Assembly (NCBI GenBank): GCA_947625585.1
Contig: CANQOZ010000028.1
Location: 1 to 12,029, forward strand
DNA: 12,029 nucleotides
Source: an uncultured Eubacteriaceae bacterium
GTDB lineage: Bacteria; Bacillota; Clostridia; Eubacteriales; Eubacteriaceae
Direction: 5' to 3'
Below the pieces are notes generated by a model that was given only the letters and a program-made list of their open reading frames with translations, was not told the origin of the DNA and did not search any database. Below are positions 1 to 6,703 of this stretch, piece by piece. A program made the translations under genes and the position numbers. The stretch's first letter is position 1. Each line of letters begins with the position of its first letter.

Positions 1-1
1 T

Positions 2-469
2 AATATTTCAGAGATTAAAAGTTTAATTTTAAACCAAGGAAGTACAAAAGGTGTTGATGCAGATATAGCTGATGCTGTTACTGAGGAAAATTTAAATGAA
101 GTAATAGCTTGGTTAAAAAACTTTGCTAACGAAAATAAAACAATTTTAGCAGTTACAGGAGCTATTGATTTAGTAACTGATGGAGAGAAGTGCTACGTTA
201 TTCGAAATGGAAGACCTGAGATGAGTCAAATAACTGGAACAGGTTGTCAGTTATCAGGAATTCTAGGAGCTTTTTTAGCTGCTAATCCTGAAAATAAACT
301 CGAAGCTGCAGCTACAGCAGTAGCATTAATGGGTTTAGCTGGTGAAATTGGTTTTGAGAACTTACTTCAAAATGAAGGAAATTCCACTTATAGAAACCGA
401 ATAATCGATGCTCTCTACAATATGGATTCTAAAACATTAAATGAAGGAATAAAAATTGAATGTGAATAA
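2..469 (+). CDS. thiM: Hydroxyethylthiazole kinase ThiM, 3' part (5' end outside window)
   Basis: ThiM phosphorylates 4-methyl-5-(2-hydroxyethyl)thiazole with ATP, the cytosolic thiazole salvage step that feeds ThiE. The frame is open from the first bases and gives about 155 residues, the C-terminal part of a protein that is usually about 260-270 residues long, so roughly 110 N-terminal residues lie upstream. Family hallmarks are visible: a GVDA segment near the start of the fragment, then AVTGAIDLVTDG, then the ATP-site motif GTGC followed by QLSG. The GTGC cysteine corresponds to the conserved cysteine of the family. The 3' end overlaps thiE by 14 bp, which indicates translational coupling. 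Any TPP riboswitch would lie upstream and cannot be judged here. The identification is firm; only the missing 5' end limits it. Confidence 0.93.
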   Translation, partial: NISEIKSLILNQGSTKGVDADIADAVTEENLNEVIAWLKNFANENKTILAVTGAIDLVTDGEKCYVIRNGRPEMSQITGTGCQLSGILGAFLAANPENKLEAAATAVALMGLAGEIGFENLLQNEGNSTYRNRIIDALYNMDSKTLNEGIKIECE

Positions 470-1100
470 AGAGGATCTACTTCTATATGCTGTTACGGAT
501 CGTAGCTGGTTAGGGGATTCGACTTTAATTAAACAAGTAAAAGATGCTATTAAAGGCGGAACAACTTTTATTCAATTAAGGGAAAAAGATTTAAACTATG
601 ATCAGTTTCTAAATGAAGCTTATGAAATTAAGGAACTCTGTAAGACAGAAGGTATTCCTTTTATAATTAATGATAATGTTAAATTAGCTATAGAAGTTAA
701 TGCTGATGGAGTTCATATTGGTCAAGATGATATGTCTGCCAGACAAGCTAGGAAATTAATCGGTAACGATAAAATTTTAGGTGTATCAGCTCAAACTGTT
801 AGCCAAGCAATAAAAGCTCAAAACGATGGAGCAGATTACTTAGGAGTTGGAGCTATCCATCCTACTGATTCTAAATCTGATGCAGACGTTGTTGGCTTAG
901 AGGAACTTTCAAATATTTGTTCTGCTGTTGATATTCCTGTTGTTGCAATTGGAGGAATTAATAAAAATAATCTACAGGAATTAGAAGGAACTGGTATAGC
1001 AGGTATATCAGTTATAAGTGCTATTTTCGCTGCTGAAGATATAAAACAAGCATCTCAAGAATTAAAAATTAAATGCGAGAAATTATTTCAAAATGATTAA
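456..1100 (+). CDS. thiE: Thiamine-phosphate synthase ThiE
   Basis: ThiE joins HMP pyrophosphate and thiazole phosphate to make thiamine monophosphate (TMP). The 214 residues match the usual TIM-barrel length of about 210-220. Motifs in order: IQLREKDL, which binds pyrophosphate; INDN and GVHIGQDD; LGVSAQT; YLGVGAIHPT with SKSDA, a variant of the usual YLGVGPxFPT; AIGGI; and a C-terminal VSVISAI-like phosphate loop (GISVISAI). I take the start as the TTG at 456 because AAGGA at 444-448 lies 7 bases upstream. The next in-frame candidate, GTG at 462, would be 13 bases away. The start lies inside the end of thiM and the stop overlaps the HAD gene by 8 bp, so the gene is internal to a tightly coupled operon. 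The function is secure; the rare TTG start is likely but inferred. Confidence 0.95.
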   Translation: MNVNKEDLLLYAVTDRSWLGDSTLIKQVKDAIKGGTTFIQLREKDLNYDQFLNEAYEIKELCKTEGIPFIINDNVKLAIEVNADGVHIGQDDMSARQARKLIGNDKILGVSAQTVSQAIKAQNDGADYLGVGAIHPTDSKSDADVVGLEELSNICSAVDIPVVAIGGINKNNLQELEGTGIAGISVISAIFAAEDIKQASQELKIKCEKLFQND

Positions 1101-1758
1101 AGCAACTCTAATAGATCTTGATGGCACTATCCTGGATTCAATGGGAATGTGGGAAACGCTTGGTATGAATATCCTAAACTCTCTTGGATTTACAACAGAA
1201 GAAGATATTAATGAATTATTCAAATCTTTTACAATAAGGCAAGCTGCTGAATATTATCATAATCATTTTCTAACTAATCTAACTATTGAAGAAATGGAAA
1301 ATATTATTAATAAAACAATAGAAGAAGCTTATTTATATAATCTTCCTCTTAAAGAAGGAGTTAAGGATTTCCTTAAGAATTTAAAAGAAAATAATATATC
1401 CATAGCTTTAGTTACTGCAACTAATAGTTTTTTATCAATGAAAGCTTTAGAGAGATTACATGTATTAGATTACTTCGACTTAATTTTAAGTTGTGATGAT
1501 TTAAACTGTTCAAAGAATGATTCAACTATTTATGATAAGGCACTAGATAAGTTAAATGTTTCAAAATCAGAAGCTTTGGTTTTTGAAGATGCTTTACATG
1601 CTATTAATGCAGCAATAGAAAATGGTTATAAAACAGTTGGGGTTTATGATAAATACGTTGTGGAGCAAGACGAAATAAAAGAGATATGTGACTATTACCT
1701 GAAAAATTTTAGTAATTCAGATGAATTAATAAATCATATTCAAAAGGAGAATATATGA
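1093..1758 (+). CDS. HAD-superfamily phosphatase (beta-phosphoglucomutase-like) within the thiamine operon
   Basis: This is a 221-residue haloacid dehalogenase hydrolase with a helical C1 cap. The catalytic motifs are intact: motif I DLDGT (D8, D10), motif II VTAT with T108, a likely motif III lysine at K141 after CSKN, and motif IV FEDA with E165 and D166. The cap spans about residues 16-85. The presence of D10 after the nucleophile D8 fits a phosphatase or phosphomutase. The gene overlaps thiE upstream (8 bp) and thiD downstream (4 bp, ATGA), so it is embedded between two thiamine genes. Seen: fold and catalytic residues. Inferred: a phosphatase acting on a thiamine intermediate such as thiamine monophosphate, or a housekeeping phosphatase for a side product. 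The family has very broad substrates, so the specific reaction is unassigned. Confidence 0.88.
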   Translation: MIKATLIDLDGTILDSMGMWETLGMNILNSLGFTTEEDINELFKSFTIRQAAEYYHNHFLTNLTIEEMENIINKTIEEAYLYNLPLKEGVKDFLKNLKENNISIALVTATNSFLSMKALERLHVLDYFDLILSCDDLNCSKNDSTIYDKALDKLNVSKSEALVFEDALHAINAAIENGYKTVGVYDKYVVEQDEIKEICDYYLKNFSNSDELINHIQKENI

Positions 1759-2573
1759 AAACAGCATTAACAATAGCAGGAAGTGATAGTAGTGGCGGTG
1801 CTGGAATTCAGGCAGATTTAAAAACGATGATCACAAATGAAGTTTATGGAATGAGTGCTATAACAGCACTTACTGCTCAAAACACAACAGGTGTTAAAAG
1901 TATTTTAGAATCAACTCCTGAATTTTTAGAGGATCAGCTTGATATGATTTTTGAAGATATTGTGCCAGATGCTGTAAAAATTGGAATGGTGTCTTCAAGT
2001 CCATTAATTAAAGTAATTGGTAATAAACTTAGAGAATTTAATGCTCAAAACATAGTTGTTGATCCTGTAATGGTTGCTACAAGCGGTTCCGATTTAATGA
2101 AAACTGAGGCGGTTGAAACTCTAACAGGGGAATTATTTCCAATCGCAACTTTAATAACACCTAATATACCTGAAGCTGAAGTTCTTTCTGGAATAAAAAT
2201 AAATAATGCAGATGATATGGAAGAAGCTGCTAAAAAGATAAATGAACAATATGGATGTTCAATATTACTAAAGGGCGGTCATAGTGTTAATGATGCTAAT
2301 GATCTTTTAGTTAAAGATGGACAAATTAAATGGTTTAAAGGAGATTTAGTTGATAATCCAAATACTCATGGTACTGGATGTACTTTATCCAGTGCAATAG
2401 CTTCTAATCTGGCAAAAGGAAATGATCTTGATACGTCAATAAAATTAGCTAAAGATTATTTAACTAAAGCACTTGAATCAGGATTGGATTTAGGAAATGG
2501 AAGAGGTCCTATGAATCATGCTTTTAAATTAACGGATAAAGAGAAATCCGTTTGGTTTCCTCTTAATTTATAG
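1755..2573 (+). CDS. thiD: Hydroxymethylpyrimidine / phosphomethylpyrimidine kinase ThiD
   Basis: ThiD phosphorylates HMP to HMP phosphate and then to HMP pyrophosphate, the pyrimidine substrate of ThiE. The 272 residues match the normal ribokinase-fold length. Visible motifs: TIAGSDSSGGAGIQADLK at the N-terminus, VVDPVMVATSG (about 101-111), ITPNIPEAE, ILLKGGH, and the catalytic anion-hole segment HGTGCTLS with C209. Start: ATG at 1755 has AAGGAG at 1744-1749 with good spacing and overlaps the HAD stop as ATGA, which suggests translational coupling. It is the last gene of the visible operon. Its stop codon lies in a short AT-rich inverted repeat. The neighbours thiM and thiE make a complete salvage route to thiamine monophosphate. 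A pyridoxal-kinase role is possible for this family but the context makes ThiD the clear choice. Confidence 0.95.
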   Translation: MKTALTIAGSDSSGGAGIQADLKTMITNEVYGMSAITALTAQNTTGVKSILESTPEFLEDQLDMIFEDIVPDAVKIGMVSSSPLIKVIGNKLREFNAQNIVVDPVMVATSGSDLMKTEAVETLTGELFPIATLITPNIPEAEVLSGIKINNADDMEEAAKKINEQYGCSILLKGGHSVNDANDLLVKDGQIKWFKGDLVDNPNTHGTGCTLSSAIASNLAKGNDLDTSIKLAKDYLTKALESGLDLGNGRGPMNHAFKLTDKEKSVWFPLNL

Positions 2574-2584
2574 AATAAATTAAG
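2562..2584 (+). repeat. AT-rich perfect inverted repeat spanning the thiD stop codon
   Basis: The arms CTTAATTTAT (2562-2571) and ATAAATTAAG (2575-2584) are perfectly complementary around a 3-base loop. The repeat covers the end of thiD, including its TAG stop at 2571-2573. No run of T follows and the stem is almost entirely A/T, so it is a poor intrinsic terminator. It could be a weak 3' hairpin of the thi mRNA. Confidence 0.4.
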
Positions 2585-2602
2585 TGAATTTCAGAGATAT
2601 CA

Positions 2603-2646
2603 ATATTGTTGACAATATAGTTTCAGTCTGTTCTACAACTGTTGTA
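2603..2646. repeat. Two small palindromes next to a TTGACA hexamer, possible operator/promoter region
   Basis: Two short inverted repeats lie 15 bases apart between thiD and the next gene. The first pairs ATATTG (2603-2608) with CAATAT (2613-2618). The second is the perfect 13-base palindrome TACAACTGTTGTA (2634-2646). A consensus -35 hexamer, TTGACA, lies at 2609-2614, and the second palindrome covers the place where a -10 box should be; only weak matches such as TCTACA (2632-2637) are present. The left half of the second palindrome matches TACANNTGTA, the CopY/BlaI-type operator, at all but its last base. Function is inferred and weak. Confidence 0.25.
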
Positions 2647-2784
2647 AAGATTAATAGAGAGGCACCGAAAAAGCTTTTAGATTCAATATAAAATAACTTA
2701 TAAGTACTACTCTAAACTATGTAAATATGTTAAAATTATAAGAGAATTAATTGATAAGAGATATATTTTTATACAGGAGTATAT

Positions 2785-3240
2785 ATGAAGGAACGTTTAG
2801 AAACAGAAAAAGAACTTGAGTTTAATTTTTCTCCAGAAGAACTTAAAATAATTAAGAAAAGCTTCGATAATGTAGATTTAGAAAAGGTCAAAGATAAAAC
2901 TCAAGAGCAACTTGATAAAATAAAACTCGATTTAGTCAAACAAGATAATAAAGACAAAGATGTTAGTGAATCAGAAATTAATCCCACTCAATTTATTGTT
3001 GATGTTCAAAAGGTTCAAGAAAAGGTTCGGCAATCTACTGGTGAAATAAGTTTAACTGGTGATGAATTAATTTTTCTTAACGAAGTTGTAATTAAAGCAG
3101 AAAATCTTTTTAATTATCAAAATCGATTTAACCCGTATTCAATGTTAGTATTAAAGCTTTCGTTAAATTCTAGTTTTTATCCTAAAATTGATGAACCATA
3201 TGATATTAATAGTATTATTGTAGAAAAGATTATTACCTAG
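2785..3240 (+). CDS. Unrecognised 151-residue cytoplasmic protein
   Basis: I do not recognise a family. The start is well supported: ATG at 2785 with AGGAG at 2775-2779, five bases upstream. No signal peptide or membrane segment is visible. The N-terminal half (residues 1-65) is highly charged, rich in K, D and E, and probably helical, with an EKVKDKTQEQLDKIK stretch that looks amphipathic. The C-terminal half (about 66-150) looks more globular, with ISLTGDELIFLNEVVIKAENLF and a hydrophobic SMLVLKLSL segment. It sits alone, 211 bases after thiD, and ends at a hairpin terminator, so it is probably its own transcription unit. Codon use is like the neighbours. It could be a regulatory or adaptor protein, but nothing in the sequence demonstrates that. 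Confidence 0.72.
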   Translation: MKERLETEKELEFNFSPEELKIIKKSFDNVDLEKVKDKTQEQLDKIKLDLVKQDNKDKDVSESEINPTQFIVDVQKVQEKVRQSTGEISLTGDELIFLNEVVIKAENLFNYQNRFNPYSMLVLKLSLNSSFYPKIDEPYDINSIIVEKIIT

Positions 3241-3287
3241 ATATAGAAGTTCCTTAACCTCAAAACTTAGTTTTATGTCGTTTTAAT

Positions 3288-3327
3288 AAAGATCAAACTC
3301 AAAATAAGGATTAAGTTTGGTCTTTTT
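3288..3327 (+). terminator. Rho-independent terminator, probably bidirectional
   Basis: The arms AAAGATCAAACT (3288-3299) and AGTTTGGTCTTT (3314-3325) pair over 12 positions with one G-U, around a 14-base loop, and run into a T tract at 3323-3327. It lies 48 bases after the stop of the 151-residue gene. Read on the other strand, the same stem follows the 3' end of the decayed degV gene and is trailed by a T-rich stretch, so it may have served both directions. Confidence 0.8.
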
Positions 3328-3359
3328 ATATGGTTTATATATTCAGAAAAATTTTACCA

Positions 3360-4207
3360 TCAAGTATTATCTTTAAAGAAAGCTACAGCGATAGCTCCAG
3401 GATCAGCGTGAGTTCCTATAGTACTTCCTATGTTAACAATATGGAGAGAATCAGGTTTGTTTTCAAATAAATCTTTGTTGTCTTTTATATATTTTTGAAG
3501 CAATTCATCTGACAAACCACTGTAACCTAAAGCATTAGGAAGATTAAAATTAACTCCTTCTCTATTAATTAGTTTTCGAATTAGGTTATTTCCTTTTTTT
3601 GAACCTCTTGCTTTACCTACTAATTTAACTGCTCCATCCTCAATAGATATTACGGTTTGATAGATAAAGCACTTCCAATAAAAGTTACTGTAGGAGAAAT
3701 TCTCCCACCCTTTTTGAGATATTCTAACGTATCGAGCAATGCTAAAACTTTAACTTCGGTTTTCTTTGCCTCAAGAATTTCAGAAATTTTTTGACTTTTA
3801 AAAATCTTGGCTCTATAACATAACAGCAAGCTCTATAAGAATATGCTGGCCAATAGAAACGTTACAGCTATCTATAACAGTGACTTTGTCTTTAAATTCT
3901 TAAGCTAATACAGCATTGGAGTAAGATCCTGAAAGTTTGCTAGATAATGTGATACAGATAACTTCATCACTTTTTTCACAGCTTCTTGAAAAACATTTTT
4001 ATATTTTTCGGAAGAAAGCTGACTTGTATGAGGAAACTCTTTAGAATTTTCTAACATCATAAAAAAATCTTTGGAATTTAAATTAATTCCATCTAAATAT
4101 TCATCTTCACCAAAGGAAACGCTAAGAGGAAGAATCGTTATTCCCATTTCTTTAGCTTCAGTATGCGAAATATCAAAAGATGATTCTGTAACTATTTATA
4201 TTCCCAT
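3360..4207 (-). pseudogene. Decayed DegV-family fatty-acid-binding protein gene
   Basis: Reading the minus strand in three frames recovers a nearly full-length DegV protein (about 280 residues; the family binds fatty acids, as in FakB). Recognisable pieces are IVTESSFDIS, GITILPLSVSFG, FPHTSQLS, DEVICITLSSKLSGSYSNAV, VTVIDS, LDTLEYLKKGGRIS, SALSIKP, and a C-terminus with HADPGAIAVAFF. Lesions: a TAA as codon 4 (4196-4198); a frameshift at the T6 run 3971-3976; in-frame stops at 3900-3902 (TAA) and 3813-3815 (TAG); a frameshift near 3795-3805; and a one-base loss near 3651-3655. The usual acidic residue of the N-terminal TDSS motif is E here. No single frame encodes a full protein, and the longest intact piece (4147-3905) lacks the C-terminal domain. 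So many independent lesions argue against sequencing error. Confidence 0.9.
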
Positions 4208-4263
4208 GATTTTACTTATTATTATCACTTCGTTTACTCTCTTAGATTTTCTCACATTACTCC

Positions 4264-4294
4264 ATAATCCAACTTTGAAACATTTTTTTGTCAA
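4264..4294 (-). promoter_or_regulatory. Possible relict promoter of the degV pseudogene
   Basis: On the minus strand a perfect TTGACA (4294-4289) is followed after 19 bases by GATTAT (4269-4264), a 4/6 match to the -10 consensus. It lies about 55 bases upstream of the former degV start. The spacing is longer than ideal, so this is tentative. Confidence 0.28.
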
Positions 4295-4329
4295 AATAAT
4301 GATTGTATTAGTTATAATAATAAACATAA

Positions 4330-4354
4330 ACGATTTCATGATAAAAGAAATCGT
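4330..4354. repeat. Perfect 8-bp inverted repeat in the intergenic region
   Basis: ACGATTTC (4330-4337) and GAAATCGT (4347-4354) are perfectly complementary around a 9-base spacer. No T run follows on the plus strand, so it does not look like a terminator. It sits between the relict degV promoter and the 93-residue gene and could be an operator or a weak leader hairpin. The rest of 4208-4426 shows no gene I can support. Confidence 0.35.
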
Positions 4355-4426
4355 ATTTGGATAAACAGTAAAATGATTCGATTAAGATAAAAATAGAAAA
4401 AGCAAATAGAAATAAAATAGATAATT

Positions 4427-4708
4427 ATGAGTACTTTTAAAATATTAAGCACATTATTTAAATTAAGAAGAGATATTAAGAGATATGGCTTTCTTGATGC
4501 AGTTTTTAGAATTTTTAGACCTGAAATTAGACAGTTTGAAAGAAATGCAAAAAATGCTGTTGGAGATATAGCCTATCTAGAATATGAAGCAAAGTCTATT
4601 CAATATGATCTTGAAAAATTAAATGAAAAAAAGGAAAGATTAAATATTGAACTTGAAAATCTCAGTAAAAGTATTAATCAGTTTAAGCAGAATTTAGCAC
4701 ATTCATAA
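4427..4708 (+). CDS. Unrecognised 93-residue protein with C-terminal coiled coil
   Basis: I do not recognise the family. Residues 1-32 are rich in K, R, L and F (LFKLRRDIKRYG, then AVFRIFRP), a basic amphipathic segment that could lie on a membrane surface or bind nucleic acid. Residues 50-90 are strongly helical with heptad-like leucine and isoleucine spacing (LEKLNEKKERLNIELENL), a likely coiled coil. No signal peptide or transmembrane helix is evident. The ATG at 4427 is the only plausible start, because an in-frame TAG lies just upstream at 4418-4420, and it has no clear ribosome binding site. Even so, codon use looks natural and the gene ends 7 bases before a strong terminator, which supports a real transcription unit. 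It converges on luxS. Function unknown. Confidence 0.7.
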   Translation: MSTFKILSTLFKLRRDIKRYGFLDAVFRIFRPEIRQFERNAKNAVGDIAYLEYEAKSIQYDLEKLNEKKERLNIELENLSKSINQFKQNLAHS

Positions 4709-4713
4709 AACTA

Positions 4714-4755
4714 TTAAAAGGTTTGGCAAGAATTAAAACCTGCCAAACCTTTTAA
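4714..4755. terminator. Strong bidirectional terminator between the 93-residue gene and luxS
   Basis: A perfect 15-bp stem pairs positions 4714-4728 with 4741-4755 around a 12-base loop. The arms centre on GGTTTGGCA and TGCCAAACC and are flanked by A and T runs, so the structure can end transcription from both directions. The luxS stop codon (4752-4754) lies inside the right arm. Confidence 0.9.
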
Positions 4756-5231
4756 GTTGGATAATTTAAATTTTCTTCTGTAATATTGTAAAGTGTGTTT
4801 TCTAAGAATTTTTTAGCTTCATAATTAGCCATTATAAGATTTTGATCTAAATAATTACCACAATCTTTTGCTTTAGCGCCAGGAATTTCTTCATCAAAGT
4901 CTCTAATAAATTCATACATTTCTATAATTAAATCAACAATATCTTCAGATTTGAGATCACCCTTCATAACGAGATAGTTACCTGTTCTACAACCCATTGG
5001 TCCAAAGTAAATTATTTCATCTTTCCACTTTGGATGATTTCTTAAAAAAGTAGCACCGAGATGTTCTATTGTATGAAGTTCAGCTGTATTCATAACCGGT
5101 TCTCTATTTGGCTCTTTCATTCTAATATCAAAAGTTGTAATAACATAGTCTCCAACATTATCTTTACGAGAGACATAAATACCCCGTTTTAATTTATTAT
5201 GATCTATTGTAAAACTTGGAATTTTTTCCAT
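4752..5231 (-). CDS. luxS: S-ribosylhomocysteine lyase LuxS
   Basis: LuxS cleaves S-ribosylhomocysteine to homocysteine and DPD, the precursor of autoinducer AI-2. It is a cytosolic homodimeric metalloenzyme of the activated methyl cycle. The 159 residues match the family. The metal site is complete: HTIEH (H53, E56, H57) and C124 in DCGNYLDQNL. The catalytic cysteine is C81 in GPMGCRTG. Start: ATG at 5231 has a GTGAGGA-type ribosome site upstream. It is the last gene of a six-gene minus-strand operon, 7 bases after recU, and its stop lies inside the shared terminator stem. It is not beside a nucleosidase or methionine gene here. The upstream genes include a radical SAM enzyme, a SAM consumer, but a functional link is only an inference. 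Confidence 0.97.
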   Translation of the reverse strand: MEKIPSFTIDHNKLKRGIYVSRKDNVGDYVITTFDIRMKEPNREPVMNTAELHTIEHLGATFLRNHPKWKDEIIYFGPMGCRTGNYLVMKGDLKSEDIVDLIIEMYEFIRDFDEEIPGAKAKDCGNYLDQNLIMANYEAKKFLENTLYNITEENLNYPT

Positions 5232-5238
5232 TTTTTCC

Positions 5239-5772
5239 TCACTTGTTATTTAAGTATGCTTGAATAGCTTCAAGATAATGAATTAAGATATTTCCATTCC
5301 TTTTGATCTCATATTCTTGTTTACATGCTTCATATGGAATAGATTTTCTGGCTCCATTTTTAGCACCTTCCCAATACTTTAATAAGTCTTCAAATGGAAA
5401 TAAAAATATTTTTTCATATTTCAAGAAGCTAATAATTAAAAAAGCTAAACCATCTTGTTCCGAAAAGTCTTGCATAAATTTAATTTGATGTTCTTTTACA
5501 TTAGTTAAAGGAAGATAATCCAATTTTGTTTCTTTTGCATCAAAACAAACAGGGATTCCTTGAACATTACCAATATAATCGACTGTAGATTGTTGATCAA
5601 AATAAGCTAATGTTATAACACCCTTATCTTTTCCTAGTTTAACAGGAGTTATTGGTGTTGGAATTTTTTGAACTACCGCTAATCCTTTCTCCTGATAAAT
5701 TCGGTTACTTTCATTAAGACATTCTTCTAAGAAGTTACCTCTTAAGGTGTGTTGCTTCTTCCAAAAACCCAT
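5239..5772 (-). CDS. recU: RecU-type Holliday junction resolvase
   Basis: RecU cuts Holliday junctions during homologous recombination and helps load and regulate RecA and branch migration in low-GC Gram-positives. The 177 residues lack the longer N-terminal tail of Bacillus subtilis RecU (about 206). The nuclease motifs are clear: LRGNFLE (10-16), PTPITPV, AYFDQQSTVDYIG with D65, CFDAKET with D78 and K80 (E in Bacillus, D here), KEHQIKFM, and a C-terminal GARKSIPYE. The short N-terminus and FDAKE wording resemble clostridial RecU proteins. The ATG at 5772 lies inside the end of the upstream pseudouridine synthase gene, a 38-bp overlap, with only weak ribosome-site candidates. luxS follows after 7 bases. 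RecU often neighbours a penicillin-binding protein gene; here it does not. Confidence 0.93.
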   Translation of the reverse strand: MGFWKKQHTLRGNFLEECLNESNRIYQEKGLAVVQKIPTPITPVKLGKDKGVITLAYFDQQSTVDYIGNVQGIPVCFDAKETKLDYLPLTNVKEHQIKFMQDFSEQDGLAFLIISFLKYEKIFLFPFEDLLKYWEGAKNGARKSIPYEACKQEYEIKRNGNILIHYLEAIQAYLNNK

Positions 5773-6703
5773 CTCTTAAACCTAATTCTTCTTTTAATAT
5801 TTTTTGAAATTTATCTGGTAAATTTGCTGTCACTTCAAGTATAGGAGGAGAACCTAATTTATAACTAAAAGCATGAAGCAATTGATTTGATAAATTGTAT
5901 TTTCTCTCAAATTCTTTATTCTTACCTTTATCCCCATACTTTATATCGCCAATAATAGGATAGCCTGCTTTTGCAAGTTGAGCCCGAATTTGGTGACTTT
6001 TACCAGTTATTAAGTCTACTAATAGAAGAGTTAATCCATTTTTAGTATAAAGTGGTTTATAATCTAATATAAGGTCATTTCCATCAGAAAGAGTTACTAA
6101 ATTAGATTTGTTATCTTTGGAAAAACTATTTTCAAGTCTTTTTGGTTCTGTTATTTCACCTTTTACTAAAGTTAAATATTCCTTTTTAGAGTTTCTATTC
6201 CTAATTAATTCAGAAGCTTCCTTTTGGATTTTATAGTTTTTTGGAATAATAATTATTCCTGTTGTATTTCTATCTAATCGATTTAAGGGAGCAGGGGAGA
6301 AGGTCTCATCCTTTAATCCTGTTATATTGATAAGATCTGAAACTGAAATATCTCCTGATTTATCAGGTTGTGATAATAAGTTTTCAGGTTTATTTAAAGC
6401 TATAAAGTCTTCATCTTCATAAATAGGGTTTTCAATTAAATTTAGGAGTCTATTAGGAACTTTTAATTTTTTATCTAATTCTTTACCTTTGAATTTATCT
6501 AAAGTGTCATCAGAAAAAAAGATCTGAATTATATCCTGATTATTTAAAATGTAATTATTCTTTTGTTTTTTATTATTAACAGTAATATTTTTCTTTCGAA
6601 TACTTTTACTAATCAAGTTTGTTGGAATTTCAGGAAGTAATTTTTTTATATATCTATCCAACCTTTGACCACTAGAATTAGTATTAATGATAAATTCCTG
6701 CAT
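5735..6703 (-). CDS. RluC/RluD-family pseudouridine synthase
   Basis: This enzyme isomerises specific uridines in rRNA (or tRNA) to pseudouridine. The 322 residues have an N-terminal S4-like RNA-binding domain (about 12-62, GQRLDRYIKKLL) and a catalytic domain from about 95. The active-site motif is APLNRLDRNTTG with catalytic D144, a variant of the usual HRLDxxTSG. GKSHQIRAQLA and YPIIGDIKYG are also present. The target site cannot be told from sequence. The ATG at 6703 shares one base with the stop of the radical SAM gene (TAATG), with AGGA about 8 bases upstream. Its 3' end overlaps recU by 38 bp. A second member of the same family lies at 10596, so the two probably modify different positions. 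Confidence 0.93.
   Translation of the reverse strand: MQEFIINTNSSGQRLDRYIKKLLPEIPTNLISKSIRKKNITVNNKKQKNNYILNNQDIIQIFFSDDTLDKFKGKELDKKLKVPNRLLNLIENPIYEDEDFIALNKPENLLSQPDKSGDISVSDLINITGLKDETFSPAPLNRLDRNTTGIIIIPKNYKIQKEASELIRNRNSKKEYLTLVKGEITEPKRLENSFSKDNKSNLVTLSDGNDLILDYKPLYTKNGLTLLLVDLITGKSHQIRAQLAKAGYPIIGDIKYGDKGKNKEFERKYNLSNQLLHAFSYKLGSPPILEVTANLPDKFQKILKEELGLRDGFLEEATHLKR

Noticed and set aside
1..455. TPP riboswitch for the thiamine operon
   Set aside because: The window opens inside thiM. No THI-box structure is visible here and any riboswitch would lie upstream.
3811..3838. Direct repeat CTCTATAA at 3811-3818 and 3831-3838
   Set aside because: Eight bases repeated once in AT-rich decayed DNA is likely by chance and has no target-site duplication or element beside it.
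3905..4147. Minus-strand 80-codon frame as an independent small gene
   Set aside because: It is one fragment of the DegV pseudogene. The sequence before and after continues the same protein in other frames.
4071..4364. Plus-strand open frame of 97 codons across the degV locus and beyond
   Set aside because: Its first half is antisense to clear DegV coding remnants and the second half is AT-driven hydrophobic sequence; there is no ribosome site or family resemblance.
5303..5488. Plus-strand 61-codon frame inside recU
   Set aside because: It is fully antisense to a conserved recU coding region and has no supporting start signal.
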